DNA of 64,000 nt from the NCBI GenBank assembly GCA_017481945.1, contig JAFUOJ010000031.1:45186-109185 (forward strand). Reading direction: 5' to 3'. Below, one piece after another: positions 28,145-39,100 of this stretch (position 1 is the stretch's first letter; each line of letters starts with the position of its first letter). The translations under genes and the position numbers were made by a program. This stretch comes from Parabacteroides sp. GTDB taxonomy: Bacteria > Bacteroidota > Bacteroidia > Bacteroidales > Tannerellaceae. Under the pieces are notes generated by a model. That model saw only the letters and a program-made list of their open reading frames with translations. It was not told where the DNA came from and ran no database searches.

Positions 28145-29518
28145 ATGTTTGCAAAAGAGACTTATATCGCTCGTAGAGCCAAATTAAAACAATCAGTAGG
28201 TTCCGGTTTGCTTTTATTCTTAGGAAACGACGAGTCTGGCATGAACTATGCAGACAATACGTACCATTTCCGTCAGGATTCTACCTTCCTTTATTTCTTT
28301 GGACTTCCGTACGCCGGATTATCTGCAATTATAGATATTGACAACAATCGTGAAATCATTTTCGGGGATGAATTGACCATCGACGCTATTGTTTGGATGG
28401 GAACACAGCCGACTTTGAAAGAAAAAAGCGAGGCTGCCGGTATCACAGAAGTTCGTCCGTTCAACGAAATCGAATCTTATCTAAAGAATGCACAGCAGAA
28501 GGGGCAACCGATTCACTATTTGCCGACCTATCGCGCAGAACATCAGATTAAATTGTTCCAATGGTTAGGAATTGTTCCGGGAGCAGAAAAGCCTTCTGTT
28601 CCTTTCATCTTAGGCGTAGTTAATCAGCGAAACTATAAGACTGCCGAAGAGATTGCCGAAATCGAAAAGGCTTGTATCGTCACAGCAGATATGCACTTAG
28701 CAGCCATGCGTACTGTTCGTCCCGGTATCCGCGAAAGTGAAGTTGCGGCAGCTGTTGCAGAGGTGGCTTACAAAAACAATTACGAACTATCTTTCCCAAT
28801 CATTGCGACTATCAACGGACAGACGTTACACAATCATGACCATAGCCATCTGATTAAGAGTGGCGATATGTTGCTTTTAGACGCAGGGGCAGAAACAGAG
28901 ATGGGTTATGCAGGCGATATGTCTTCAACTATTCCGGCAGACAAAAAGTTCACGACTCGCCAGCGTGAAATCTATGATATTCAGGTAGCCGCTCATGAAG
29001 CAGCTGTAGCCGCTTTGCGTCCGGGGATTCCTTTTGTAGATGTTTATGAATTGTCTTGCAAGGTAATCATGGAAGGTTTGAAAGAGTTAGGCTTCGTGAA
29101 AGGAGACCCAATGGAAGCGGTAAAGGCAGGAGCTCACGCGATGTTTATGCCTTGCGGATTAGGTCACATGATGGGCTTGGACGTTCATGATATGGAAAAC
29201 TTAGGTGAAGTTTATGTCGGTTACGGTGGACAACCAAAGAGTACACAGTTCGGACGAAAATCATTGCGTTTAGGTCGCAAGTTGGAACCGGGATTTGTAT
29301 TGACAATTGAACCGGGTATCTATTTCATTCCTGAATTGATGGATCTTTGGAGAAGCCAAAACAAATTCACTGAATTTATCAACTACGATAAACTATTCAC
29401 CTATAAAGATTTCAGTGGAATCCGTAACGAAGAGGATTACCTCATCACCGAAGACGGTGCTCGCCTGTTAGGAAAGAAAATTCCGTTGCATGCAGAAGAG
29501 GTGGAAGCAATACGATAA
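28145..29518 (+). CDS. Aminopeptidase P family protein (Xaa-Pro aminopeptidase)
   Basis: This M24 metallopeptidase removes an N-terminal residue preceding proline. The 457-residue protein has the N-terminal AMP_N domain (FLGNDESGMNYADNTYHFRQDSTFLYFFG) and a pita-bread catalytic domain whose dimetal ligands lie in LLLDAGAETEMGYAGDMSST, CGLGHMMGLDVHD, TIEPGIYF and EDYLITEDGAR. It is cytoplasmic, with no signal peptide, and is transcribed alone. Confidence 0.95.
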   Translation: MFAKETYIARRAKLKQSVGSGLLLFLGNDESGMNYADNTYHFRQDSTFLYFFGLPYAGLSAIIDIDNNREIIFGDELTIDAIVWMGTQPTLKEKSEAAGITEVRPFNEIESYLKNAQQKGQPIHYLPTYRAEHQIKLFQWLGIVPGAEKPSVPFILGVVNQRNYKTAEEIAEIEKACIVTADMHLAAMRTVRPGIRESEVAAAVAEVAYKNNYELSFPIIATINGQTLHNHDHSHLIKSGDMLLLDAGAETEMGYAGDMSSTIPADKKFTTRQREIYDIQVAAHEAAVAALRPGIPFVDVYELSCKVIMEGLKELGFVKGDPMEAVKAGAHAMFMPCGLGHMMGLDVHDMENLGEVYVGYGGQPKSTQFGRKSLRLGRKLEPGFVLTIEPGIYFIPELMDLWRSQNKFTEFINYDKLFTYKDFSGIRNEEDYLITEDGARLLGKKIPLHAEEVEAIR

Positions 29519-29530
29519 AATGACATTCAT

Positions 29531-29579
29531 AATGATAAAAAGGGGCTTGGTCATTTCGACCAAGCCCCTTTTTATCATT
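29531..29579. terminator. Bidirectional terminator between convergent genes
   Basis: A perfect 22-bp inverted repeat with a 5-nt loop centred on GGGGCTTGGTC/GACCAAGCCCC, with A/T runs on both sides. Confidence 0.85.
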
Positions 29580-29597
29580 ATGAAACTTTTATCATTC

Positions 29598-32162
29598 TTA
29601 GAATGACATTCTCATCATGAAGCGAACCCCTTTTGTTTGGATACCCGGATTATCTTTATAGTTCAAACGCCATACATAATCTAAACGTAAGAATTTAAAG
29701 ATGTTTTCAATACCAACACTGGCTTCCATATAAGGAGCTTTACCCATAACAAATGAACCTTCCGGGAAAAGATATAATCCCTCTTTATTACCTTCTAAGA
29801 ATGGATTATTCTTATCGGTCAAATTACCCCATAAACCACGGAAGCAGAAAACTTCTCTCCATTTTAACTTCTTAATAAGTGGTAAACGGTTCAATAAGTT
29901 ACCATTCATATAATAGGTAAAATCCCAAGAAGCATATTCATCATTGATGAACTCCATCGCATTCATATTTGTATAGGATTCCGGCTGAATAGTATATGAA
30001 AGGTTGGCATTCGGCAAAATCAATAATGGATATGGTACTTTGTTCCATACCTTACCGGCTTTTGCAATCAAATCGACATATCCGAAAGCAGAGAACCAGA
30101 AACGTTTCTGGACACCAATATCTGTACGATGATAATCATATTCAGAACCTAAAAATCCTTTCTTTGCCATCACATGATTAAAATTAAAAATCAAGGCGTC
30201 AAAAGTAATCGGATAACGGATATTACGTGTCTGATAGAACTTCTCATCTTTTGCATAACGGAACTTTAATTCTAACTGCGTCATGTCGTAATCTTTAATC
30301 GGAGTAAGTGTTCCATCTTTCTCGATTCGATCAAAAACTGCATACTCCGTAGAATATTCACGACGATTACGGACAACTGCTCCATACGCCAAACCATTAT
30401 AATGTTCATGATAGTAGGTCAATTCAGCTTGACGCAAATAGGTCGCTCTTGTATCTTTCTGACGCTTCCAAGCCAAGAACATATTATCCTTGCTGGCATA
30501 CATATATTGCTGTCCTAACTGGTTAATATCATACATGTATTCCAAACGAATAGAATTCAACGGGAACTCCTTTCGATACTCTTTTCGGTCATTGAAAGAG
30601 TATTCAACCAATGCGTCGTATTTCAGCTTTTGGTCTTTTGTCCCATACGCTAAATAGCCATCAAAGAATAAGTTCTTACTAAAGGCAGTAGTAGTAGTTC
30701 CACCGACACGGAAACGCCCACCTTCAATAGCGTTACCACTGACAGCCGTATTCATCGGTCCAAATTCAAACTTACTCTTCAGAGGGTCTTTATTTGTCGG
30801 AATATAACCGGAAACAAGAATTGAAACAATCTTTTCCGTAATATAGAAAATTGGAATCGAACGGAACTTAGCCATCAACTGTTCTACCGTATTCGGATTC
30901 TTCTTTATTGCTTCCTGCGGACGATTATCCGTCCAAAAATCATCCGTCTGTCGATAGGCCTCCTTCAAAGTTACGACCGGAGCACTTTGAGCAAATATTT
31001 GTGCTTGATCTTCTTTGGGAGGATCAAAAGAATGGTTACTATAAACATTCAAACGACGAGAATACATTCCTTTGGATTTCTCGCTCAATTTAAAGTTGAC
31101 ATGAATATCATCTTTTGTAATAATACGAGTACTATCCGGTGTTCGTTCAAAGAGCTGCTCGATAGTCATTCCATAAACGAAGTTCAAGTTTATATCTTTT
31201 GGTACATTCAATATCGCTTTCTGAACAAAGAATGTAGAATCAAGAGTAACATACAAATGTCCTGTAAACCCAAAAGTTTCGGAGTTAAAAGGAACAAAAC
31301 CTAAGTCTACACACTGATGTCCATTTACATCCAACGTATCCAACAAATAGTACTTATAATAGTTTGGTCCCATCGTTGAAAGAGGGCTGACGAAACGTTG
31401 TAGAAACAGAGGTATATCGTTCTGGAAAATATCTACTTCCTTAAACACTTCATTTAAAAGTTGCTCAATACCATCACGAGAAAAGATCTCATCAACACCA
31501 GAAGACTTTGTTCCCTTGACTAATCGCTTTTCTGATTTTGGATCCTTACGATAATATATAGATTCAACCTTTTCTTTCTCTGAAAGAGGTAAAATCGTCT
31601 TACCGGCGTCCAACGTATCGATAAAATCAACTAAGAAATCAAACTTACCAGCCTTTTCTCCCTCCTTTTTAGGCTTCGGTTTGTAATCATCCATCGCAAA
31701 TATCATCTTCTCATACTGATCGTATTGAAAATAGTCATGATTACGAGGGTCATTACTTTCACGCAAAGCAATTACCTGTTTAACGAAACGGACTGCGGGA
31801 TTTTCCTTTTTATATTTTTCTTTCTTAGGCTTAATAACAACTTCATTCAATTCAATACCGTTAGGAGCTAATTGAATTTTCAAGTTGTTGGTACGCCCAA
31901 CATTTACTTTTATTTCTTTTGTATCATATCCCAAGTAAGAAACTTCCAAAAGTTTAGCATTCGCAGAAGAAGTTGAAAATGTAAATTTACCATCTCCATC
32001 TGTAGCAGTACCAATCGTTGTTCCTTTAAAAATCAGTGATACATAGGGTAATCCTTCCCCGGTAATTGAATCAGTTACTATCCCCTTTATTATCGTGTTC
32101 TGCCCGTTTGCTATCCATACTATAAATAAAAAAGAGAGCAGAAAAACAATCTTTTTCCCCAT
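29598..32162 (-). CDS. DUF5686 outer-membrane protein with N-terminal carboxypeptidase-like domain
   Basis: The 854-residue protein has a signal peptide ending at NGQ. A carboxypeptidase-regulatory-like domain follows (TIIKGIVTDSITGEGLPYVSLIFKGT-type, residues 22-105), as in TonB-dependent proteins. A long DUF5686 region then ends in repeated amphipathic beta strands and a terminal aromatic (KGVRFMMRMSF), typical of outer-membrane barrels. There is no plug domain or TonB box. The function of DUF5686 proteins is unknown. It is transcribed alone from a TATTTTTG box at 32212-32219. Confidence 0.85.
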   Translation of the reverse strand: MGKKIVFLLSFLFIVWIANGQNTIIKGIVTDSITGEGLPYVSLIFKGTTIGTATDGDGKFTFSTSSANAKLLEVSYLGYDTKEIKVNVGRTNNLKIQLAPNGIELNEVVIKPKKEKYKKENPAVRFVKQVIALRESNDPRNHDYFQYDQYEKMIFAMDDYKPKPKKEGEKAGKFDFLVDFIDTLDAGKTILPLSEKEKVESIYYRKDPKSEKRLVKGTKSSGVDEIFSRDGIEQLLNEVFKEVDIFQNDIPLFLQRFVSPLSTMGPNYYKYYLLDTLDVNGHQCVDLGFVPFNSETFGFTGHLYVTLDSTFFVQKAILNVPKDINLNFVYGMTIEQLFERTPDSTRIITKDDIHVNFKLSEKSKGMYSRRLNVYSNHSFDPPKEDQAQIFAQSAPVVTLKEAYRQTDDFWTDNRPQEAIKKNPNTVEQLMAKFRSIPIFYITEKIVSILVSGYIPTNKDPLKSKFEFGPMNTAVSGNAIEGGRFRVGGTTTTAFSKNLFFDGYLAYGTKDQKLKYDALVEYSFNDRKEYRKEFPLNSIRLEYMYDINQLGQQYMYASKDNMFLAWKRQKDTRATYLRQAELTYYHEHYNGLAYGAVVRNRREYSTEYAVFDRIEKDGTLTPIKDYDMTQLELKFRYAKDEKFYQTRNIRYPITFDALIFNFNHVMAKKGFLGSEYDYHRTDIGVQKRFWFSAFGYVDLIAKAGKVWNKVPYPLLILPNANLSYTIQPESYTNMNAMEFINDEYASWDFTYYMNGNLLNRLPLIKKLKWREVFCFRGLWGNLTDKNNPFLEGNKEGLYLFPEGSFVMGKAPYMEASVGIENIFKFLRLDYVWRLNYKDNPGIQTKGVRFMMRMSF

Positions 32163-32211
32163 TACGACTTTCTATTGACCTTAAAATGTATTTATCTCTA
32201 ATTTGAAGCTG

Positions 32212-32219
32212 CAAAAATA
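32212..32219 (-). promoter_or_regulatory. -7 box of the DUF5686 gene
   Basis: Minus-strand TATTTTTG, 49 bp upstream of the start codon. Confidence 0.5.
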
Positions 32220-32348
32220 CAACAGATTCTCTTTACTAAGTGTGCCAAATCACGCACATAATAGGCAAATTGATAACATTTAAGAAATAAAAAGAGATAT
32301 AACCCACCCAATACAGGCATCTTTCACTCTTAATTTTAACATTTTCCC

Positions 32349-32380
32349 TTTGTTTACTCCTTCTAAACTTCCTACCTTTG
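32349..32380 (+). promoter_or_regulatory. Promoter of the thiamine operon
   Basis: TTTG (32349-32352), a 20-bp spacer and TACCTTTG (32373-32380) match the Bacteroidetes promoter. Transcription would start almost exactly at the 5' end of the TPP riboswitch. Confidence 0.8.
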
Positions 32381-32385
32381 TCACC

Positions 32386-32463
32386 GAAAGGGGTGCCATA
32401 CTGTAAAAGGGCTGAGATTATACCCAATGAACCTGATACGGGTAATGCCGACGTAGGGAATAA
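32386..32463 (+). ncRNA. TPP (THI-element) riboswitch
   Basis: The conserved cores are present in order: GGGGTGCC, GGGCTGAGATTATACCC, then AACCTGATACGGGTAATGCC and GACGTAGGGAA. Thiamine pyrophosphate binding would reduce expression of the downstream thiD-tenI-thiE-thiC genes. The aptamer ends about 47 nt before the thiD ATG. No clear terminator hairpin lies between, so control may be at translation initiation. Confidence 0.95.
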
Positions 32464-32509
32464 ATAGTAAAGAGACAGAAAAGGATTTTCCCCCTTTTTG
32501 TATATAAAC

Positions 32510-33349
32510 ATGAAAACAAACACAACGTTTCGCTATCCAGCAGCGTTAACCATTGCTGGTTCTGACAGTGGCGGTGGAGCAGGTATACAAGCTGATTTAA
32601 AAACATTTTCTTCTTTAGGTGTTTTTGGTACTTCTGCTATCACAGCAATCACGGCTCAAAATACACAAGGTGTACGAGGAATACAGGCTGTTTCTCCCGA
32701 TATTATCAAGGGACAGATTCATGCAGTTTTTGAAGATTTTATTATTGACGCTGTAAAAATAGGAATGCTTCACAATCAAGAAGCAGCTTGCATAGTAGCT
32801 CAGTCTATTGATAAATTCAAACCTTCTCATATTGTTCTTGATCCTGTAATGATTTCTACAAGTGGGAATAAACTTATCGAAGACGATACAATAGCCATTA
32901 TCATTCAAGAGTTATTCCATCGAGTCACTTTAATTACTCCAAACATAGATGAAGCTACTTTCTTATCTGGTATTTCTATCCAAAACGAGACAGATATGAT
33001 AAAAGCAGCAGAGAAATTACTCACATTGGGTTGCCATGCTGTATTAATGAAAGGAGGACATTTAGCAGGAGAACAAATGACAGATATATTATTTACATCT
33101 AACCTGTCTCCTGTTCGTTTAACTGTACCAACAATTCAAACACACAATACACATGGTACAGGATGTACCCTCTCTTCTGCTATTGCTGCTTATATGGCTT
33201 TAGGAAAAGAATTAACAGAAGCTGTTCAATTAGCCAAAGAATATATAACAAAAGCTCTTCTATCCGGAGCCGATGTTCAGACCGGACACAGTCATGGTCC
33301 GGTAAACCATTTCTTTGCTCCTTCTCCTTTAAAAAAGATAGAACGATGA
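32510..33349 (+). CDS. thiD: Hydroxymethylpyrimidine/phosphomethylpyrimidine kinase
   Basis: ThiD phosphorylates HMP and HMP-P to the pyrophosphate used by ThiE. The 279-residue product has the ribokinase-fold signatures [49 protein letters not shown] and [20 protein letters not shown]. Start ATG 32510 is preferred over an in-frame codon 12 bp upstream. It is first in the riboswitch-controlled operon and overlaps tenI by 4 bp. Confidence 0.96.
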   Translation: MKTNTTFRYPAALTIAGSDSGGGAGIQADLKTFSSLGVFGTSAITAITAQNTQGVRGIQAVSPDIIKGQIHAVFEDFIIDAVKIGMLHNQEAACIVAQSIDKFKPSHIVLDPVMISTSGNKLIEDDTIAIIIQELFHRVTLITPNIDEATFLSGISIQNETDMIKAAEKLLTLGCHAVLMKGGHLAGEQMTDILFTSNLSPVRLTVPTIQTHNTHGTGCTLSSAIAAYMALGKELTEAVQLAKEYITKALLSGADVQTGHSHGPVNHFFAPSPLKKIER

Positions 33350-33935
33350 AACAACTGATAGTTATTACAACACCTTATTTTTTTCAAGGAGAAAGTACAA
33401 TAATTACTGGACTTTTTGAGGCTGGTATGCAGCGTCTTCATTTGCGGAAGCCGAATGGAGACATAAATGCATTCAGCCAACTTCTAAAAGAAATACCAGA
33501 CATTTATCATCCCAAAATTGTTTTACACGATTGTTTTGAATTAGTTAATAAATATACTTTGGGTGGAATACATCTCAACCGACGAAACAACCAAGTTCCA
33601 GTAGGATTCAACGGAACCGTCAGTCGCTCTTGTCATTCCATAGAAGAACTCAAACAATACCAAAAATTAGACTATCTTTTCCTGAGTCCAATTTTTCAAA
33701 GTATTTCAAAAGAGGGATATGGTAACGGTTTTACACCAGAGTCATTGGAAGAGGCCTCTACAGATGGTACTATCAATGAGAAAGTAATTGCCTTAGGAGG
33801 TATTGATTGTACCACTCTCCCACTTCTAAGACCTTTTCATTTTGGAGGTGTCGCTGTTTTAGGAGCACTTTGGGGGAAGAATCCTTCTATCGATAAAGAA
33901 AAATCTATTATAACAACTTATAAAACACTACAGAC

Positions 33936-33945
<10 letters not shown>
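33346..33945 (+). CDS. TenI/ThiE-like thiamine phosphate synthase family protein
   Basis: The 199-residue TIM-barrel protein belongs to the ThiE/TenI family. It keeps RLHLRKPNG, a degraded form of the ThiE QLRxK motif, GGIHLNRRN, the FLSPIFQSISKEGYG loop and ALGGID. The degraded ribophosphate and pyrimidine-binding residues favour a TenI-like thiazole tautomerase role over true synthase activity; a complete ThiE follows directly. It overlaps thiD by 4 bp and thiE by 10 bp. Confidence 0.85.
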
Positions 33946-36375
<2,430 letters not shown>

Positions 36376-36395
36376 ACTTGTTAAATGAATCCAAC

Positions 36396-37451
36396 ATGAA
36401 ACAAATAAAAACCGGTTTGGCTGCCTTTGGTATGTCCGGACAAATATTTCATGCACCGTTTATAAGTACAAATCCTGCGTTTGAACTGACAGCGATTACG
36501 GAGCGCAGTAAGGAACTCTCCAAAGAGCGTTATCCGTCAGCTCGTATCGTTCGCAGTCTGGATGAATTATTAGCGATTGACGAGTTGGAGCTGGTAGTGG
36601 TCAATACACCGGATAGCACGCACTACGAATATGCTCGTAAGGCGTTAGAAGCAGGAAAGCACGTAATCGTAGAAAAACCTTTCACTACCACCGTTGAGCA
36701 GGGGGAAGAACTCATTGCTCTGGCTAAATCCAAAGGCTTGGCTTTGAGTGTCTATCAGAACAGACGCTGGGATTCTGATTTCCTCACTGTACAAGAGGTC
36801 TTGAACAAAGGATTATTAGGTCGCCTGGTAGAGTTCGAATCCACCTTCCCACGTTATCGCAATTTCATCAAAGAGGGAACGTGGAAGGAAAGCGGTGAGA
36901 TGGGCGGCGGTTTAACCTATAATTTAGGGGCACACGTCATCGACCAAGCCGTTCAACTCTTTGGTCTTCCCGAAGCCATCTTTGCCGACATCGATATTCT
37001 TCGGACAGGCGGTTTCGTAGATGATTATTTTGTCATCCACCTTCTCCGCCCCGCTAAAGCTCCGGAGGTAAAAATCACGTTGAAATCCAGCTACCTGATG
37101 TGTGAGCCGGAACCCCGTTTTATGTTGCACGGTACGAAAGGCTCTTTCGTCAAATATGGATTAGACCGCCAAGAGGCTGATTTGAATGCCGGATTAATGC
37201 CGACCTCACCCAACTGGGGGATTGAGGATGAAAGCATTTGGGGATTGCTTCACACCGAAAAATCCGGTCAGATCGTGCGCGAAAAATATCCCAGTCTTCC
37301 CGGAAATTATGCCGGCTTTTATGAAAACATTTATCGCCACCTTCGCTTAGGCGAACCGCTTCAAACAGACGCCAGCAGTGTCCTTGACGTTATCCGCCTA
37401 ATCGAAAAAGCCTACGAAAGCAGCCGGAAAAAGGAAATCCTCTTTTTGTAA
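36396..37451 (+). CDS. Gfo/Idh/MocA-family oxidoreductase
   Basis: The 351-residue cytoplasmic NAD(P)-dependent enzyme has an N-terminal Rossmann fold (IKTGLAAFGMSGQIFHAPF), VVNTPDSTHYEYARKALEAGKHVIVEKPF with the catalytic Lys of EKPF, and a C-terminal alpha/beta domain. Start ATG 36396 fits the family; an in-frame TTG at 36378 is less likely. The substrate, probably a sugar or inositol derivative, is unknown. It follows thiC by 20 bp and may be read through from it, without an obvious role in thiamine synthesis. Confidence 0.93.
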   Translation: MKQIKTGLAAFGMSGQIFHAPFISTNPAFELTAITERSKELSKERYPSARIVRSLDELLAIDELELVVVNTPDSTHYEYARKALEAGKHVIVEKPFTTTVEQGEELIALAKSKGLALSVYQNRRWDSDFLTVQEVLNKGLLGRLVEFESTFPRYRNFIKEGTWKESGEMGGGLTYNLGAHVIDQAVQLFGLPEAIFADIDILRTGGFVDDYFVIHLLRPAKAPEVKITLKSSYLMCEPEPRFMLHGTKGSFVKYGLDRQEADLNAGLMPTSPNWGIEDESIWGLLHTEKSGQIVREKYPSLPGNYAGFYENIYRHLRLGEPLQTDASSVLDVIRLIEKAYESSRKKEILFL

Positions 37452-37455
37452 TCGT

Positions 37456-37675
37456 TTCCAGCAAAGGGAAAAGCCTTTTCGATTTTCAAAAATATTTTCC
37501 AGCGGCTGGAACTCTTTTTTGAGTCTTTAAAAACGTTTTCCAGCGGCTGGAATTAACTTTTGTTTTTACAAAAATAAGTTCCAGCTCCTGGAATTAGTTT
37601 TTATTTACACAAAAATAGTTTCCAGACGCTGGAATCTATTTTTATTAACAATTTAGTCTTTTCCAGCAGCTGGAA
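37456..37675. repeat. 41-bp-period array of TTCCAG-N3-CTGGAA palindromes
   Basis: TTCCAG begins at 37456, 37497, 37538, 37579, 37620 and 37661, exactly 41 bp each time. Five units carry a 15-bp TTCCAG-N3-CTGGAA palindrome with centres cgg, cgg, ctc, acg and cag; the first is decayed. AT-rich spacers separate them. The last palindrome occupies the place of the -33 element of the glyA promoter. Confidence 0.92.
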
Positions 37676-37682
37676 TTGTTTG

Positions 37683-37690
37683 TACATTTG
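37683..37690 (+). promoter_or_regulatory. -7 box of glyA
   Basis: TACATTTG, 62 bp before the glyA ATG. The final 41-bp-array palindrome (37661-37675) lies where the -33 element should be. Confidence 0.6.
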
Positions 37691-37751
37691 CCAACTGTTC
37701 CATCAGTGATAAAAAAGATGGAAATCATTGTAACATTCAATTTTACATGTG

Positions 37752-39032
37752 ATGAAAAAAGATCAAATCATTTTCGACATCATTGAAAAAGAACATCAAC
37801 GTCAATTAAAGGGAATTGAGTTGATTGCTTCAGAAAACTTCGTGAGCGACCAGGTAATGCAAGCCATGGGAAGCTGTTTAACCAACAAATATGCCGAAGG
37901 ATATCCGGGCAAGCGTTATTATGGAGGTTGCGAAGTAGTAGACCAAAGTGAAACAATCGCAATTGAAAGACTGAAAAAAATTTTCAACGCAGAATGGGCA
38001 AATGTTCAACCTCATTCAGGTGCACAAGCAAATGCGTCTGTTTTCTTGGCTGTTTTAAATCCGGGAGATACATTCTTAGGTTTGAATTTGGCTCATGGAG
38101 GTCACTTATCTCATGGTTCTCCTGTGAATAGCTCTGGTATTTTATATCGTGCAACGGAATACAATGTAAAAGAAGATACAGGTCTTGTTGATTACGACCA
38201 GATGGAAGAGGTGGCTTTACGCGAAAAACCGAAATTGATCGTCGGTGGTGGTTCGGCTTATTCTCGTGACTGGAACTACAAACGTATGCGTGAAATTGCT
38301 GACAAAGTGGGTGCATTGTTGATGATCGACATGGCTCATCCGGCAGGTTTGATTGCTGCAGGTTTGTTGAATAACCCATTGGAATATGCACACATCGTGA
38401 CTTCAACAACTCATAAGACTTTGCGTGGTCCGCGCGGAGGTATCATCTTGTTAGGAAAAGATTTCGAAAATCCTTGGGGTAAGAAGACACCGAAGGGAGA
38501 AATCAAAAAGATGTCTCAGCTGTTAGATTCAGCCGTATTCCCAGGTATTCAGGGCGGTCCGTTAGAACATGTTATTGCTGCTAAGGCTGTAGCCTTCGGT
38601 GAAGCGTTGGAACCGGAATATAAGACTTATCAAGCACAGGTAAAAGCAAATGCAGCAGCTATGGCAAAGGCATTCATGGATAAAGGTTACAAAATTATCT
38701 CTGACGGTACTGACAACCACAGTATGTTGATCGACTTGCGTAAGAAATTCCCTGAATTGACTGGTAAGGTAGCTGAAAAAGCATTGGTTTCTGCGGATAT
38801 TACCGTAAACAAAAATATGGTTCCTTTCGACAGCCGTTCTGCATTCCAAACATCAGGTATCCGTGTGGGAACTCCGGCAATCACAACTCGCGGTGCAAAA
38901 GAACCGTTGATGGGTGAAATCGTTGAAATGATTGACACCGTATTAAGTGCTCCTGAATGTGATAAGACAATCACAGCTGTTCGCGAAAAAGTAAACAGCA
39001 TTATGACTGAATACCCGATCTTCGCGTGGTAA
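37752..39032 (+). CDS. glyA: Serine hydroxymethyltransferase
   Basis: GlyA interconverts serine and glycine with tetrahydrofolate, a PLP enzyme of one-carbon metabolism. The 426-residue protein has [52 protein letters not shown] and the PLP-Lys motif [13 protein letters not shown]. It begins at ATG 37752; a GTG lies 3 bp upstream. It is transcribed alone, with a hairpin terminator behind it. Confidence 0.98.
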   Translation: MKKDQIIFDIIEKEHQRQLKGIELIASENFVSDQVMQAMGSCLTNKYAEGYPGKRYYGGCEVVDQSETIAIERLKKIFNAEWANVQPHSGAQANASVFLAVLNPGDTFLGLNLAHGGHLSHGSPVNSSGILYRATEYNVKEDTGLVDYDQMEEVALREKPKLIVGGGSAYSRDWNYKRMREIADKVGALLMIDMAHPAGLIAAGLLNNPLEYAHIVTSTTHKTLRGPRGGIILLGKDFENPWGKKTPKGEIKKMSQLLDSAVFPGIQGGPLEHVIAAKAVAFGEALEPEYKTYQAQVKANAAAMAKAFMDKGYKIISDGTDNHSMLIDLRKKFPELTGKVAEKALVSADITVNKNMVPFDSRSAFQTSGIRVGTPAITTRGAKEPLMGEIVEMIDTVLSAPECDKTITAVREKVNSIMTEYPIFAW

Positions 39033-39041
39033 AAATACTCC

Positions 39042-39069
39042 GGGGCGGTTTGTTCAAGCCGCCCCTTTT
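39042..39069 (+). terminator. glyA terminator
   Basis: GGGGCGG, 10-nt loop, CCGCCCC, then TTTT, 10 bp after the glyA stop. Confidence 0.85.
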
Positions 39070-39100
39070 CTAATTATAAATCTTACAAAACAATCCCGAC

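Noticed and set aside
37456-37675. Rho-independent terminator cluster for the oxidoreductase gene
   Set aside because: Exact 41-bp periodicity over six units goes well beyond a terminator, and the related array at 53.6 kb lies between divergent promoters.
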